Shown here: positions 63,106 to 64,000 of the stretch, one piece after another
Position numbering within the stretch: the stretch's first letter is position 1
Layout of the letters: each line of letters starts with the position of its first letter
DNA from: Bactericera cockerelli
Taxonomy: Eukaryota > Arthropoda > Insecta > Hemiptera > Triozidae
Assembly (NCBI GenBank): GCA_024516035.1
Contig: CM044964.1
Span: 25,750,817-25,814,816 of the forward strand
Direction of reading: 5' to 3'
Length of the DNA: 64,000 nt
Notes under the pieces: model-generated
Told to the model about the DNA's origin: nothing
Databases searched by the model: none
What the model saw: the letters and a program-made list of their open reading frames with translations, nothing else
Program-made: the position numbers and the translations under genes

Positions 63106-64000
63106 TTTTCATCTTCGTCAATGACTTCTCCTTTTTCTTCTTAGTTCTTATAGCATCTAATTTCCAGGTTCCTTTTCATCATCTCAATCAAAAGATTCCA
63201 ATCAATTAAAGTTTTGCAAAAGTTTTCATCTCACTTTTTTACTTTTCCGTTTCTAACAAATTGAGCCATAACTTTTTGAAAAATAACTACCTGCCTTGGA
63301 ATTACTCACTTTTGAGTTCGTTTAACTTTGAATGTTTGAGTAGATACTTGAGAAACACGTGTTCGCGAACCAATTACTTTTTAATTATTTTCAAGAATTT
63401 TATATATAGTTTTGTTTTGTAATTGGCGCAGTCAAAGTAGAGCAAAATACTTCCAGCTTCCAGGCTTGATTGCAAGGAAGTTTGCATTCGATTCCCGTTT
63501 GTGAAAAATAATGTAGCCAAAAAATTTAAGCGGAGAACAACTTTGTTGATTATTTCATGTCCTAATTTTCAAGATTTATCTCGTTTTCATATATTCTTTA
63601 TTTATTTATTATCCCCACCTATCTGGATACATAATTGCTTCTTAATTTACCAAGTTGTATATATTAATTACTGTATCTCAATGTTTTTTGCTTTAGATCG
63701 TACCTGGATATTAATAACTTACTAATTTTTACTATTTAAAACATCATAAAAAAAAACTTTTTTAAAATCATCTTGTACACCATTCCTGTCTATGTAACTA
63801 AAATCATTAAATTACTTACTATCAGTAAAAAAAGAATACTTTTTAGTGAGATAATTAGAACATCTTTTGAGGGACTCCAACCAGTTTATAAAGTTTATAT
63901 CAGAAGCAAGGTGTTTGTTTTTGTAAATAAAAGAAAAAAAAATGCAGAAGCTTTCAGATAGGTACATTTGTTTGTTTGTTTTCATTTATAATTTATATGT
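63106..64000. other. AT-rich DNA without a gene
   Basis: I saw no repeat family, RNA gene or coding signal up to the right edge. The open frames of 60-75 codons are Ile/Leu/Phe/Lys-rich as expected from composition. Confidence 0.5.

Overview
This window looks like nuclear DNA of an animal, most probably an insect. An affinity to Hemiptera (for example a planthopper) is only a guess from the general style of the repeats. The evidence is APE-type LINEs, a Tc1 element, several tRNA-headed SINE families, 5S-rRNA-derived SINEs, Helitron ends, MITEs and very long GA/CT tracts. I found no operon-like layout, no convincing host protein gene and no functional tRNA or rRNA gene. Every open frame I would call coding belongs to a transposable element. 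Most other long open frames are stop-poor translations of GA/CT low-complexity DNA.

Layout. 1-496: the start of a LINE-type ORF1 on the minus strand, running off the left edge. 0.5-17.7 kb: kilobase-long polypurine tracts mixed with SINEs, LINE 3' tails and one Helitron. 17.77-19.37 kb: a complete Tc1-like transposon with 27-bp inverted repeats, a TA duplication and a full-length transposase whose first catalytic Asp reads Asn. 20.3-20.9 kb: a mariner relic. 22.9-27.1 kb: a minisatellite and more SINEs. 27.1-29.2 kb: a 2-kb AT-rich element with CACTG-type ends and many internal copies of a TTTACTAAAC-like motif. 30-49 kb: SINEs, LINE tails, Helitrons, minisatellites and a MULE-like MITE with a 9-bp target duplication. 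49.8-56.5 kb: the best-resolved structure, one SINE split by two later insertions, a 1.23-kb hAT-type element (8-bp duplication) and a 5.27-kb full-length LINE with two intact ORFs (14-bp duplication). 57-64 kb: SINEs, an in-frame 57-bp minisatellite and three PIF/Harbinger-like MITEs.

How the parts relate. The intact LINE encodes an RNA-binding-type ORF1 and an endonuclease/reverse transcriptase ORF2 that overlap in ATGA. It is a candidate source of the machinery that copies SINEs here, but its short microsatellite 3' end does not match the SINE tails, so the partner LINE may be another one whose 3' ends (with a conserved ATTGCC/GGCAAT stem) are scattered through the window. SINE names A, B, C, D, F and H and LINE-tail names G and I are local labels given here, not database names. 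Repeat family boundaries come from comparing copies inside this window only.
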